The notes beneath the pieces were generated by a model. That model was not told where the DNA came from and ran no database searches. It worked only from the letters and a program-made list of their open reading frames with translations. The position numbers were made by a program, and so were the translations under genes. A stretch of DNA of 64,000 bases from Paeniglutamicibacter quisquiliarum. GTDB lineage: Bacteria > Actinomycetota > Actinomycetes > Actinomycetales > Micrococcaceae. The DNA is taken from the NCBI RefSeq assembly GCF_019084045.1, contig NZ_JAHRED010000010.1:91826-155825 (forward strand). The letters run 5' to 3'. This document shows, piece by piece, positions 37,460 through 47,195 of this stretch. Within the stretch, counting starts at the first letter, position 1, and every line of letters begins with the position of its first letter.

Positions 37460-39307
37460 CTACTTCAGGCTCAGATTGCCGTAGACGGTGAAGTATGGCG
37501 TGGTCTGCATCTGGGGACTTGCGCCCAATCGGATGGTTCGAGTCATTGCCCCGATGCCCAGGACGAGGTTGAGGTCCAGGGCATCTCCGTCGGGCTGTTG
37601 CGCCCGCAGGTCGGCAGGCAGGCGGAAATGGAAGGTGCCGTCGCTCCCGCGGTGGTGCTGGATTTGGCGCCCATCGGTGTCCGCGGTGCCACGTTGCCTG
37701 CTTTCCAGCCACAGGTGGTTCAGGTTCTCCGGCGCATTCTCCACGTCCACCTCTAGGTCCAGGGCTCCGTCCGGATGGAACCTGATTCCCGCAACGCGTG
37801 CGCCGGCAGCGGCGAGGGCGTCACGGTCGGCCTTGCTGGTTCTTGCCCTGTCCAACGCGTCCATCCATTGCCCAAAAATTAGGTCGCTGCGGTACTTCCC
37901 CGAGTCGCTGAATCCGTGTGTGGACATCTCCTCGCAGAGAGAGTCGTCCGACAACAGGCGGGCCACCGCCCGCACGGCGGCATCTTGCTCGCCGAAGGGA
38001 ACCAGGAATCCATTGCGCTTGTTCTCGATCATGTCCCGGGGACCATAGTCAACGTCGTAGGCCACCGGAACGCAACCATGCGCCTGGGCTTCGAGAATGG
38101 CCAGCGACTGCCCCTCGAACTTGCTGCACAACATCAGGACGCGGGCCCGGTCGAGACGTTGCCCCACATCGTTGACGTGGCCATGGAATGTCACCAGCTC
38201 TTCGGAACCGAGTGCGCGCACCCGTGCTTCGAGCGCTTGGCGCTGGTCGCCGTCACCTACGAGGTCAAGATGGACAGGGATCCCCTCCAAAGAGACCTTT
38301 TTGATGATTTCCAGTATGTCGCCGATGTTCTTGCCCATGGTGAAACGGCCGACATGGAGAACTGAGTGTGGTTCGCGGGCCGCAAAGGCCGGCAGGGTCT
38401 CCGGCCCGTCCACCGGGTTGCTGATCGCCACGGTGTTGGAGGACTCCCCGAAACGCTGAACGAATGCGGTGCGCTGGGATTCGGTGAGGAAGGTGATGCC
38501 GTCCCAGGCATCGCGGTTTTGGATGATCTTCTGGTGGGCGGTGGACAGTTTTCCCGTCAGCGGATCCTGCCCGGCGGCCACGTGGGTGCTGTGGAAGTTG
38601 ACGAATTTCACGGCGGAGGGGTGCTTCCATGCCCAGAGGAAGGCGGCGGAGTACTTGCTGTCAATGACCACATCGGCGTGCGACAGGTCCACCAGGTCGG
38701 TGAGGAATCGGCGGTAGAGCTTGGCTGGGCTGCCCAGCGTGGCCGCAACGCGCCCGTCGGGGGCAACCAGGAGCAGGGTGCGCGAGGTTTCCAGCGCATC
38801 GCCACCGGCGGGAAGCGTCGAGTCGACCAGGTACACCGTGCCGTCGGGACGGTGGTAATCGCGCAGTGCGGCTGTCTCCTGGTTTGGCATCACGTAATCG
38901 ATGTGGAAGAGCGAGCTCTCTCCCGAACGGAGGGTCCTGCCACTTTCGACCCATTCGGGGGAGCGCGCCCAGGTCTTCGGCTTCCCGGTCGGCGGTTTCG
39001 GGGCATGTGTGGCATAAAAGTCGTGGAGGTTCAGCAGCGGGACCTCGGGGTGGAGCCTTCCGGTTTCCACCAGCGTGGTGCGTAGCTCCTGAATCCGGGG
39101 GTTGGCATCGAATGTCACCACGGCGCTGGGCACGCCGCGTTCGTGGAACATTCCGGCGCGCTTGAGGCACATGGCAGTCATGCCGCCGAAGCCCTCCCTG
39201 ATTGACCAAGTGACCATCAGGACCGGTTTGCCCGGCTGCCGGGGATGCGCGGGCCGGCTGGGTTGCCTGCTGGGGTTATGGGTCCCGGGGCCGTGTTGCA
39301 TCGACAT
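37460..39307 (-). CDS. GT4 family glycosyltransferase
   Basis: GT-B glycosyltransferase of about 615 residues. The N-terminal half (about 25-290) begins VLMVTWSIREGFGGMTAMCL. The C-terminal Rossmann half starts with VLHVGRFTMGKNIGDILEII near residue 315. It contains FEGQSLAILEAQAHG near 400, the E-x7-E donor-binding motif of GT4 retaining enzymes. About 115 residues after the catalytic domain end in a beta-rich tail (YFTVYGNLSLK). AAGGAG precedes two start choices, ATG 39307 and ATG 39301; the second has the better spacing. The open frame upstream of 39307 has no similarity. It probably glycosylates the wall polymer, and sits with other polymer genes. Confidence 0.85.
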   Translation of the reverse strand: MSMQHGPGTHNPSRQPSRPAHPRQPGKPVLMVTWSIREGFGGMTAMCLKRAGMFHERGVPSAVVTFDANPRIQELRTTLVETGRLHPEVPLLNLHDFYATHAPKPPTGKPKTWARSPEWVESGRTLRSGESSLFHIDYVMPNQETAALRDYHRPDGTVYLVDSTLPAGGDALETSRTLLLVAPDGRVAATLGSPAKLYRRFLTDLVDLSHADVVIDSKYSAAFLWAWKHPSAVKFVNFHSTHVAAGQDPLTGKLSTAHQKIIQNRDAWDGITFLTESQRTAFVQRFGESSNTVAISNPVDGPETLPAFAAREPHSVLHVGRFTMGKNIGDILEIIKKVSLEGIPVHLDLVGDGDQRQALEARVRALGSEELVTFHGHVNDVGQRLDRARVLMLCSKFEGQSLAILEAQAHGCVPVAYDVDYGPRDMIENKRNGFLVPFGEQDAAVRAVARLLSDDSLCEEMSTHGFSDSGKYRSDLIFGQWMDALDRARTSKADRDALAAAGARVAGIRFHPDGALDLEVDVENAPENLNHLWLESRQRGTADTDGRQIQHHRGSDGTFHFRLPADLRAQQPDGDALDLNLVLGIGAMTRTIRLGASPQMQTTPYFTVYGNLSLK

Positions 39308-39636
39308 GTTCTCCTTGGTGTCGGTTCGGTTTCGGAGCCTCGATGGGCCCCACCCTAGCCCGGGATCCTTGGGGCCTCCAGACAATGGGCACCATTGTTC
39401 GGGATTGGCCGTGGTGCCGGAGCGCCACTGGCGGTCAGATCGCCCTGCGGGCACGGCCTCCATTGACGACAGCCAAGGCTCGTTCCCCGGTGTACTTCAT
39501 CTGGGTATTTCGGCTGTGACGTTCCAAGGAAACGTACTTGGGAAGTTGGGCTGGCAGTCCAACGGGGAACAACGTGACTTGGGAATGCGACGTTCGGTGA
39601 TTCGGCATAGACGAGCGAGCTCCGTATATTGATCAA
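39308..39636. other. Divergent intergenic region
   Basis: About 330 bases between the divergent GT4 and membrane protein genes, with a lower-GC part at 39500-39640. It must hold both promoters, but I could not place a convincing -35/-10 pair. No RNA gene or repeat was seen. Confidence 0.4.
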
Positions 39637-41184
39637 GTGCGCGCCCCGATAGTTCTTACCCCGTATATGTGGACTTGTCTGGTTCTGGGAACCTTCTTCA
39701 CCCCAGTCATAGTCATGCTCCCCGCCTTGAACGACTTGTTCGTGCACGCAGCCACCCTAGAACAGCTGCAGGCGAACTTCTGGGCCCCGCGGGATCCCAT
39801 GGTCAACGAGGACGGGCTGGGCAACCCCTATTTTTCGCCGTACATGGTGTTCTGGTCCGCCGTGGCTAAAGTCACCGGGTTGGGGACTTTTGTCGTTCTT
39901 AAGCTCGGGGCCTTCGTGAACCTGGTGCTGTTCCTGACTGGCTTCGGGTCCTTTGTGAGTACGCTGACCGACAACCGGACGGCGCCGGTCGCTTCGCTGG
40001 TAGCAGTGTTCTTCCTCTGGGGCACCGGATTCTTCTACTGGAGTGGATTCATCTCGTTCCCAAGCCTCATCGCGTCCATTGCGTACCCATCGACCTTTGC
40101 CGTCGGCATGGGCCTGTGGCTCTGGGTTTGGCTCTACAGACTTCTCTACGGAACCAGTCGTTCGGTATCGCGGGCGGCGCTCACTCTCTCGATCGCCGCG
40201 GGAGGGACATTGGTCGTGCTGTCCCACCAATTTACGGCCATAGGCGTTTGCATCTACGCGGGGCTGTTTCTGGCGAGGAACCACCGCAGAATTACCCGGA
40301 CCACTTTGATCTGTTTTGGCGCGATCGTGGCCGCTGTCTTGGCGTCAATTCTGGTCTGGCCGTGGTTCAACTTGCTGTCCTCGACCGGGGGCGTGGAAGG
40401 ATTCAATGCGGTCCACAAGCCTCTTTACACCGACTTGGTGAAGCGGTATTCCTTATTACTCTTCGCCGTCCCTGTGCTGGCGTATCGACTGGCTAAGGAT
40501 AAAGCCGACCCCTTGGTTCTCACCGTTTTGATCTGCCTGGCCGTCTTCGTATACGGAGGCGCGAGCGGTAACTACTTCCTGGCCAGAATCTTCCCTCCGG
40601 TGGCGCTGCTGAGCCAAATCGCCGTGGGTATTGCCGTGGCCCAGTGGCTTGGCCGGGGTCGGAGGCAAATCCAGCGCTTCTATGCCGCAGCTGCATGCCT
40701 CGGCATCCTAGCCGGGGCGGTCTTCCAAAGCGGCTTCGTCAATCTCCTGGCGCCAGGCGCCTACCCCGAGGCGCTGGATGAAACTTTCGACTCGCGCATG
40801 ACCAAAGGAGACTACCGATGGTTGACCAATCACGCCGAGGCAGGGGACTCTGTGATGACCACCAACTGGGACGCTCGAGCCATGGCGCCGGCGTATGGGA
40901 TATTCACCGTGATGCCCGCGTGGCCCGATCCCTTCCTTGGCGATGTCGAGAAGCAACGGCGTGCCGATTCGAGGGAATTCTTCAAGGCCAGTACGGATCC
41001 CCGGCGCAGGGCTGAACTCATGACGAAATACGATGCGCAATGGGTGATAGTGGTCGACATGGATACCGCTGTCCTTGAGGACGATCCACAATTCAACTGG
41101 GTTGACGAGCGCCCCGATACTGGCGTGCGCGAGGAATCCACCGGCAGGGGAAGACAGCAACTCTTCGAGTTTCTTGGGAGATAG
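39637..41184 (+). CDS. Polytopic membrane protein, possible GT-C type glycosyltransferase
   Basis: A 515-residue protein with about ten to eleven hydrophobic helices between residues 5 and 380. A 130-residue hydrophilic C-terminal domain follows (GDYRWLTNHAEAGDSVMTTNW to the end). This layout, with a large extracytoplasmic tail containing short Trp/Asp-rich motifs, resembles GT-C enzymes that use polyprenyl-linked sugars. I do not recognise a specific family and no catalytic residue can be assigned with certainty. The start GTG 39637 has only a weak ribosome site; ATG 39667 is possible. Its base composition is lower in GC than the neighbours, which may mean transfer. Next to wall glycosyltransferases, it may decorate the polymer. 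Confidence 0.7.
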   Translation: MRAPIVLTPYMWTCLVLGTFFTPVIVMLPALNDLFVHAATLEQLQANFWAPRDPMVNEDGLGNPYFSPYMVFWSAVAKVTGLGTFVVLKLGAFVNLVLFLTGFGSFVSTLTDNRTAPVASLVAVFFLWGTGFFYWSGFISFPSLIASIAYPSTFAVGMGLWLWVWLYRLLYGTSRSVSRAALTLSIAAGGTLVVLSHQFTAIGVCIYAGLFLARNHRRITRTTLICFGAIVAAVLASILVWPWFNLLSSTGGVEGFNAVHKPLYTDLVKRYSLLLFAVPVLAYRLAKDKADPLVLTVLICLAVFVYGGASGNYFLARIFPPVALLSQIAVGIAVAQWLGRGRRQIQRFYAAAACLGILAGAVFQSGFVNLLAPGAYPEALDETFDSRMTKGDYRWLTNHAEAGDSVMTTNWDARAMAPAYGIFTVMPAWPDPFLGDVEKQRRADSREFFKASTDPRRRAELMTKYDAQWVIVVDMDTAVLEDDPQFNWVDERPDTGVREESTGRGRQQLFEFLGR

Positions 41185-41281
41185 CCGTATTCGGACCCTA
41201 TGTCGCAAGTCGATCGATGGCACGACCTAGTCTTGGAGATGGACCCGAACCCTACCCGGGATGACGGACGTACGCCTGTTT

Positions 41282-42310
41282 TTAGGAGGATTTTCGGGAC
41301 GGGATGCCGCCGTAGTGGGCGGCGAGGCGCGCCAGGCCCTCGTCGATCCCGACCTCGGGTTTCCAGTCCAGCACCTCGCGGGTCTCGCGCTGGTCGAACC
41401 AGTGAGCGGTGGAGAGCTGCTCGGCCAGGAACCGGGTCATGGGCGGCTCGTCATGGACCAGGTTCCTGGCCCCTGCCGCAAGCCACACGCGCTCGATGAC
41501 CGAACCCGCGCCCCGGGCCAGCCAGCCCGGGACGCTGATGCGCGGTGCCGGAACTCCGCCCGCACGGCAGATCCCTGCCATCAATTCGCCCACGGGGCGC
41601 GGTTCGCCGTTGGTGACCACCAGGGCGCGGCCGTGGGCGTACTCCATGCGCTCGAGCCCGCGGACGATCGCGCCGGCGGCATTGTCGATGTAGGTGGTGT
41701 CGATCAGTGCGGCCCCGCCGTCGAGCAGCGGAAGACGTCCGCCGGCGGCCCTTTCGATCACGCGCTCCACCAGCTGGGTGTCGCCCGGTCCCCAGACCAC
41801 GTGCGGCCTGATGGAAGCGACCCGGAAGTCCGGGGAATCTTGGGCCAGGGCGAGCAACTCGGCGGCGGCCTTGGAGCGGGCATAGTTGCCGCGGGCGCGG
41901 TCCGGGTCGGCGACGCCTGCCCCGGCACCCGCAAGCGGCTCGCCGAAGTGGGCGACCGAGGGGGAGGAGACGAACACGAAGTCCCTCACCCCCGCGTCGC
42001 GGGCCTCGGCCAGCAGGGTCGTGGTTCCGGTGATGTTGGTTGCCACAAAGTCGTGCCAGGAACCGGTGAAGGAGACCTTCGCCGCCAGGTGGATGACCGC
42101 GTCCACGCCTGCAACGGCGCGGCGCACCGCTGCAGGGTCGGTCAGCGAGCCGCGCACCTCGTCGGCACCGTGCGCCGAGGCCCGGCGCTGGAAGGTCCGC
42201 ACCCGGTGCCCCTTGGCGCGCAGCAGCTGGGCCACTGCCCCGCCGAGCAGGCCGCTGGCGCCGGTGACCAGCACGCGGCGCGGCGCCTCCGGCATTGCCT
42301 CGGTGCTCAC
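41282..42310 (-). CDS. oleD: 2-alkyl-3-oxoalkanoate reductase
   Basis: NADPH-dependent short-chain dehydrogenase/epimerase-type protein of 342 residues. It reduces the 2-alkyl-3-ketoacid made by OleA to the 3-hydroxy acid. It has the Rossmann motif VTGASGLLGGAV near residue 12, a catalytic serine in FVFVSSPSV and the YARSKAAAE active site near 145. GTG 42310 overlaps the oleBC stop by four bases (GTGA). The three genes read oleA, oleBC, oleD on the minus strand with overlaps throughout. The assignment to OleD rather than another epimerase rests mainly on this context. Confidence 0.85.
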   Translation of the reverse strand: MSTEAMPEAPRRVLVTGASGLLGGAVAQLLRAKGHRVRTFQRRASAHGADEVRGSLTDPAAVRRAVAGVDAVIHLAAKVSFTGSWHDFVATNITGTTTLLAEARDAGVRDFVFVSSPSVAHFGEPLAGAGAGVADPDRARGNYARSKAAAELLALAQDSPDFRVASIRPHVVWGPGDTQLVERVIERAAGGRLPLLDGGAALIDTTYIDNAAGAIVRGLERMEYAHGRALVVTNGEPRPVGELMAGICRAGGVPAPRISVPGWLARGAGSVIERVWLAAGARNLVHDEPPMTRFLAEQLSTAHWFDQRETREVLDWKPEVGIDEGLARLAAHYGGIPSRKSS

Positions 42311-44895
42311 GGGTTGCCGATCCTTCCGCCGGCCAGGGCCCCGGTGGCCCATGCTGCAAGGGCCGCGCGGTCGATCTTGGAATTGTGCCGGATGTCGGTG
42401 GGCAGTTCCGGAACCACCAGCACCGCGGAGACGTTGGTCCCCGTGCCGGCGACCGCGGCGCGCACCGCTTGGAGAAGGGCAGCGGGTGCCGGGGCGGCAC
42501 GGCGGGCGCGCGGGACGGTTTCCATGACCACCACGGGCACCTGGGTGCCCGCGGGCCCGACGCCGACCAGTGCGGCGCGTCCGGCGCCGGGCACGGATTC
42601 CGCGGCCTGCTCTCCGGCCACAGGGGTCATGGGGCCGGAGGCGGTGTTCAGCACGTGGCCGAGCCTGCCCTCGACCCAGAGCCGTCCGGTCCCGTCGAGG
42701 TGCCCCACGTCGCCGGTGCGGTGCCAGCCCGGGATCGAGGTGCTGGCGCGTTCGGTGATCCAGAGCCTGTCGTAGCGGTCCTTCACGTGCGGGGCGCGCA
42801 CCAGGATCTCGCCGGTCAGGTGTGGGGTTGCCAGTGGCTCGTCCCCGGCGTTGCCCTCGGCATCCAGCGGCGCGATGGCCACCTGCGCCCCGGCGACGGG
42901 GGTGCCCACGCAGACGCCGTTGCCGGAACCGGCGGCGCGGATGCCCGCCAGGTCGATGTCGGTGACCGGGAGTGCCTCGGTCATCCCGTAGGGGGTGTGG
43001 ACGCGGGCCGCGGGCACCAGGTCCTGGACCCTGGCCAGCAGCGGCTCGGGGATCGGTGCCCCGGCCGAGAGCAGCAGCGAGATGCGTCCCAGCGTTTCAC
43101 GCTGGGTCGCATCCAGCTCGGCGGCGGATTCCAGGACGTTGGCCAGAGCGGCGGGGGAGGCGAACACCGTGGTGGCATCCACGGCGGCGGCCGCATCGGC
43201 CAGTGCCGCGGCGGTGAGCGTGCGCGGCGCGGTGACATCCATGTCCGGGGTCACCGAGGTGGCGCCCAGCGCGGGCCCGAGCAGTGCGAATGGGGCGAAT
43301 CCGGCCACCAGTGCCGAGCCGGCCTTCAGGTCGTAGGTCTCGCGCAGGGTGTCGCGCATGGCCGCCAGTTGCCGGTGCGTGTACACGACGCCCTTCGCCG
43401 GGCCGGTGGAGCCGGAGGTGAAGAGCACCGCGGCGTCGGCATCGGGGTCGGCCGGGGCGAATGCCCGGTGCCCCGGGGCCGCGGATGCGCCGGCCTCGAG
43501 CAGCTCGGGCACGGTGTGTGCCACGCCGAGCAGCTTGCGCTTGGCCGCGGGCATGTCCGAGAGGGCGATCCGGGTTCCGGGCCAGCCCAGGAACTTGGCT
43601 CCGGTCAGTGCGCGGTCGATTCCAATGAGGTAGCCGGGGCCGGCGCCGCGGATGGCGCGTCCCAGTCCCTTGGTGCCCAGGCCCGCGTCGGCCACGACAA
43701 TCACGGCGCCCAGGCGCAGGCAGGCGTAGATCAGTGAGGTCAGTTCAATGCCCGGGGGCACCAGCAGGTTCACCCGGTCCCCGGGCTTGACCCCGATCCC
43801 GGCAAGGCCCTGCGCCAGGGCGTTGACCCGGGTGCCGAGTGCGGCCCAAGTGAGGGAGCCGGCCGGATTGATGTCCACCACCGCGGTGCCGGTGTCTGCG
43901 GTGCGTTCATCGAGTTCTGCGAGCATGGGCCGGTAATCGGCCAGGGCCTCGGCCCGGCCGGCGGAGTCCGCGGTCCTGGCCTGGCCAAGCCAGCCAAAGA
44001 CGGGGGTGGCAATGTCGCGGTCCTCGGGCAGCAGGTGCCTCGCACCCTCGAAGCGGTGCACGTCCGCCTGGGGCAGCCGGTCCATGAGGTCGCGCAGGTA
44101 GCGGTCGGAGAACACCGGGTCCTTGGGGCCCCAGAGCACCAGGGCGGGCACCTTGAGGGCGCGGATGCCCTCGGAGATGGCATTGAGCGCGCCCCGGCTG
44201 GGGTGGTCTTTGGTGAAGGGGATGTCGGCCACGAAGTTTGCCACGCCCGTTCGCCTGCTCGCGTTGAGGTACGGGGCCATGAAGGCCTTGCGGACGTCGG
44301 GCTCCAGGGCCGGCTGGGCCAGGGAGTGGGTGGTGCGCAGGAACGCGTCGGTGCTCTTGGTGCCCCAGCCGTGGACGGCTGGGTGTGAGGCCAGGCGCAG
44401 CGCGGCGGGCAGTTCGTAGCCGGCCGGGTGGACCGCGGTGTTGGTGAGCACCACGTTGGCCAGCTGGTCCCGATGGGCCAGGGCCCAGCCCAGGGAAATG
44501 ATTCCGCCCCAGTCGTGGCCCACCGTGGTGATTTCGCCGGTCAGATCCAACGCGTTGGACAGGTCGCCGAGGTCGTTGACCCGGTCTGCCAGCCGACGGA
44601 ACACTCCGGTGCGCGCGGAGAAGCCCATGTCCAGCTGGTCCACCGCGACCACGCGCCAGGGCAGGTCGTGGGTGGCCACGTGCGTCAGCAGGCTGCGCCA
44701 GAGGTAGGACCAGGTGGGGTTGCCGTGCACGCACAATAGCGTGCCAAGAGGCGTGATGCCCTTCGCCGCCAACTCGGATCCGTTGTCCAGCAGGTGCCAT
44801 TGGTGGCTGGTGCCGGGTGCGTCCACGTCCGAGGTGGAGGGAACCATGACACGGCGGGAGTACCGGGCATCAACGCCGGGGAACATCTCGGTCAC
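42307..44895 (-). CDS. oleBC: Fused OleB-OleC: beta-lactone decarboxylase and beta-lactone synthetase
   Basis: An 862-residue fusion. The N-terminal alpha/beta-hydrolase (about 1-310) has the oxyanion motif HGNPTWSYLW and the nucleophile elbow GHDWGGII. The nucleophile is thus aspartate, as in OleB and haloalkane dehalogenases. The C-terminal AMP-binding domain (about 325-862) has the phosphate loop LFTSGSTGPAKGVV and HTPYGMTEALP, as in OleC. OleC closes 2-alkyl-3-hydroxyacids to a cis beta-lactone using ATP, and OleB decarboxylates it to the cis-olefin. Fusion of the two is known in actinobacteria. GTG 44895 overlaps the oleA stop (GTGA). The frame is open further upstream into oleA, without family similarity. 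Confidence 0.9.
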   Translation of the reverse strand: MTEMFPGVDARYSRRVMVPSTSDVDAPGTSHQWHLLDNGSELAAKGITPLGTLLCVHGNPTWSYLWRSLLTHVATHDLPWRVVAVDQLDMGFSARTGVFRRLADRVNDLGDLSNALDLTGEITTVGHDWGGIISLGWALAHRDQLANVVLTNTAVHPAGYELPAALRLASHPAVHGWGTKSTDAFLRTTHSLAQPALEPDVRKAFMAPYLNASRRTGVANFVADIPFTKDHPSRGALNAISEGIRALKVPALVLWGPKDPVFSDRYLRDLMDRLPQADVHRFEGARHLLPEDRDIATPVFGWLGQARTADSAGRAEALADYRPMLAELDERTADTGTAVVDINPAGSLTWAALGTRVNALAQGLAGIGVKPGDRVNLLVPPGIELTSLIYACLRLGAVIVVADAGLGTKGLGRAIRGAGPGYLIGIDRALTGAKFLGWPGTRIALSDMPAAKRKLLGVAHTVPELLEAGASAAPGHRAFAPADPDADAAVLFTSGSTGPAKGVVYTHRQLAAMRDTLRETYDLKAGSALVAGFAPFALLGPALGATSVTPDMDVTAPRTLTAAALADAAAAVDATTVFASPAALANVLESAAELDATQRETLGRISLLLSAGAPIPEPLLARVQDLVPAARVHTPYGMTEALPVTDIDLAGIRAAGSGNGVCVGTPVAGAQVAIAPLDAEGNAGDEPLATPHLTGEILVRAPHVKDRYDRLWITERASTSIPGWHRTGDVGHLDGTGRLWVEGRLGHVLNTASGPMTPVAGEQAAESVPGAGRAALVGVGPAGTQVPVVVMETVPRARRAAPAPAALLQAVRAAVAGTGTNVSAVLVVPELPTDIRHNSKIDRAALAAWATGALAGGRIGNP

Positions 44896-45917
44896 CAGGC
44901 AAGCTCCATCATGGCGGTGTTCAGCCCGGAGCCAACCCCCATGCACAGCACCCGGTCACCTGGCTTCAGGGTCTTGGCTTCCTGGGAAAGGGTCATCGGC
45001 AGCGAGGCGGGTCCGACATTTCCCCATTTGGGGAACGTGATGGGCACCCGGTCGCGGACCAGGCCAACGGCCTTGATGATGGCGTTGGTGTAGGAATTCG
45101 AAACCTGGTGGGTCACGTAGCGGTCCATGGATTTCCAGTTCCAGCCGGCCTGGTGTGCCTCGTCCCAGGCGTCGACCACCAGGTCCAGCCCGTTGTCCAG
45201 CAGGCCCTTGGTGTCCGTGTACATGCCCGAGGGTCCGCCGACGCACAGTTTGTGGTGCTCTGTTCCGGCGCGGGAGACGCCGCCGAGGATGCGGTGGGCG
45301 CCGGGGTGGGCATCGGCCGGGCCGATCACCGCGGCAGCTGCACCCGAGCCCAGGGTCAGGGTGGCGAATTCACGCAGGTAGTCGTCCCGGGTGGAGCTCT
45401 CGGCGTTGAGCCGGCGGAAGGTGGTCTCCTGGGTGGGCTGGGCGTCCTCGCCGGCCACCACCAGGGCGTACTTGATCTGCCCGGAGTCGATCATGTTCGC
45501 GGCGAGCGTCATGCCGTTGACGAAGCCCAGGCAGGCATTGGCCACGTCGAAGTTCATCGCCGAGGAGGGCAGGCCCAGGTCGTGGTGGATCTTGGAGGCC
45601 ACCGAGGGCTCCAGGTTGCGGCGGGTCACCGAGGTGTTGATCAACAGTCCGATCTGTCCTGCCTCGATCCCCGCCTCGGCCATGGCCTTGCCGCCGGCCT
45701 CGACCGCGGCATCGTCGAAGCTGGTCCCCTCGGACCACCAGCGGCGTTCCATGACGCCGGCAACACGTTCCAGCAGCTTTTTCGACAGGCGCAGGCGCTT
45801 GAGGCTGGGGGCCAGGCGTTCGTCGAATTCCCTGGAGGTCATGACCACCGGGGCCTGCACACTCGTGACGGCCAGGAGGGCCGAATTGTGGTGCCGAAAC
45901 GTTGCATTGCCGTTCAA
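44892..45917 (-). CDS. oleA: Acyl-CoA condensing thiolase
   Basis: Thiolase-fold enzyme of 341 residues that joins two fatty acyl-CoAs head to head to a 2-alkyl-3-ketoacid. FDVANACLGFVNG carries the nucleophile Cys129. Glu103 in NLEPSVASK lies 26 residues before it, the same spacing as Glu117 and Cys143 of the Xanthomonas enzyme. VTHQVS and the Asn in KWGNVGPAS supply the remaining catalytic residues. The glutamate separates OleA from FabH-type synthases. The start appears to be TTG 45917; no ATG or GTG nearby is in frame except Met26. First gene of the operon. Confidence 0.9.
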   Translation of the reverse strand: MNGNATFRHHNSALLAVTSVQAPVVMTSREFDERLAPSLKRLRLSKKLLERVAGVMERRWWSEGTSFDDAAVEAGGKAMAEAGIEAGQIGLLINTSVTRRNLEPSVASKIHHDLGLPSSAMNFDVANACLGFVNGMTLAANMIDSGQIKYALVVAGEDAQPTQETTFRRLNAESSTRDDYLREFATLTLGSGAAAAVIGPADAHPGAHRILGGVSRAGTEHHKLCVGGPSGMYTDTKGLLDNGLDLVVDAWDEAHQAGWNWKSMDRYVTHQVSNSYTNAIIKAVGLVRDRVPITFPKWGNVGPASLPMTLSQEAKTLKPGDRVLCMGVGSGLNTAMMELAW

Positions 45918-46299
45918 AATCTAGCCTTTGTGTCGGGGCCGTCGTGCCGGTGTCGGGCGCGAAGAATACGGACGTCGGATCCATCACAAGATGACGAAGT
46001 CAAAAATGTCCTTGTCCTACCGTATTCCCTTGGCGGCCCCGGGGCACACACGGGCGCGCCAACCAGCGTCGAGTGCGGTGCGACGCCAGGGATTCGCCGA
46101 TGCCGGGAAACCCTGCCCCTTAGGGACGAATCCCAAGCCTCCGTGTGTAAGCGCATGCAGGCTGCACGGGAAGGGATTTCCCTCAGAGCACAGTGCGCGC
46201 GGGGGCAGAAGCTCCACGATTGACAAACCGCTGTCCGGGGCGGTGGCCCGGCTCCACGACACCGGTTCCTTGCCGGGGGACCGCACGCGCATCAGACGC
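45918..46299. other. Gap upstream of oleA
   Basis: About 380 bases without a supportable gene. On the minus strand TTGTGA and TATTCT, 15 bases apart around 45965-45990, might form a weak oleA promoter. No RNA gene or notable repeat was found. Confidence 0.35.
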
Positions 46300-47058
46300 T
46301 CAATTGCCGACCTTAACCGGACGGGCGGCCAGGGCAACGGCCACGATGACCGCAATCGCGGCCGCAGCCGTTGTGGCGCCGACAACCGTTTCCGTCCAGC
46401 GTGCCGTGTCATGCGATGCGCCGCCGGCGACGACCGGCGCAATCATGTAGGTGCAGACCAGGTAGCCCACGAAGGTTGTACCGAGCAGGAACAGGCTCGC
46501 TGCCATTGCCGCCCGCGACCGGGTCCGCCACCGCGCGGCAAGCGCAACCAGACCTCCGAAGCCGACCAGCATCAACAACCAGACGATTACAGGCGAACCC
46601 TGCAGGGAAGATGGTGCCCCGTTGGCCCCCGAGACATAGGCGTGGGCACCCACGGTTGCGTACGTGGCGGCCACAAGCAGTGCCAAAACGATTTCGGTGA
46701 TGTTGGCCGGACGGGAGGCCACTCGGCCCGATTCCGGCCGAGGCAGTAGCATAACGCCAACGGCCAGGGCCATGAGGCCTGCTGCCTGGATCAGGAGTCC
46801 TGTCTCGAACATTTGGGCCGTGGTTCCAATGGATTCCCAGGGATCCCCCGGAAAGAAGTAATCAAAGCGGTGGTCCTCGACCCAGACCGGATCCGGTCCC
46901 CGCGAGCCGCCAAACTCGATCCACTTGTCGAACGACGCAATGATTTGAAGGGCGGCCGAGGCCACGAACAGGCCGGCGGCTGCCAGCATCCACAGGATTG
47001 AAGCCCGTGTCGCGCGAACGGTCCTTTGTCGATGACCGGAATCGTTGATGGCCGACAT
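46300..47058 (-). CDS. Membrane protein, paralog of the next gene
   Basis: A 252-residue protein with about five to six hydrophobic segments. One helix at about 22-42 is followed by a 50-residue outside-type loop with many aromatic and acidic residues (DHRFDYFFPGDPW), then four more helices from residue ~85 to 245. I do not recognise a family. It shares its opening pattern MSAI, a basic stretch and a TRAS/TGAS helix start, and its overall layout, with the protein at 47196-47927, so the pair is a tandem duplication. The start ATG 47058 lies six bases from a -10 box, so the mRNA is probably leaderless. Function unknown. Confidence 0.75.
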   Translation of the reverse strand: MSAINDSGHRQRTVRATRASILWMLAAAGLFVASAALQIIASFDKWIEFGGSRGPDPVWVEDHRFDYFFPGDPWESIGTTAQMFETGLLIQAAGLMALAVGVMLLPRPESGRVASRPANITEIVLALLVAATYATVGAHAYVSGANGAPSSLQGSPVIVWLLMLVGFGGLVALAARWRTRSRAAMAASLFLLGTTFVGYLVCTYMIAPVVAGGASHDTARWTETVVGATTAAAAIAVIVAVALAARPVKVGN

Positions 47059-47064
47059 GACCCG

Positions 47065-47092
47065 ACCCTAGCAACGTTCCACGCCAAGTCAA
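47065..47092 (-). promoter_or_regulatory. Leaderless promoter of the first membrane paralog
   Basis: On the minus strand TTGACT (47087-47092), 16 bases, TAGGGT (47065-47070), then six bases to ATG 47058. That spacing puts +1 at the start codon. The same arrangement occurs upstream of the paralog. Confidence 0.65.
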
Positions 47093-47195
47093 CCGTCCTG
47101 AAATTCCGCGCGATAGCGCCGGCCATTGCCGGCGTGCTTGTGGCGGGAATCAAGGAGGCACCCGCCTTGACGCGGCTTGCCCTCCCGCCGCGTCC

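Noticed and set aside
45928..46749. 273-codon plus-strand frame antisense to the membrane protein
   Set aside because: Low-complexity Arg/Gly-rich translation and lies opposite a gene with clear promoter and membrane helices.
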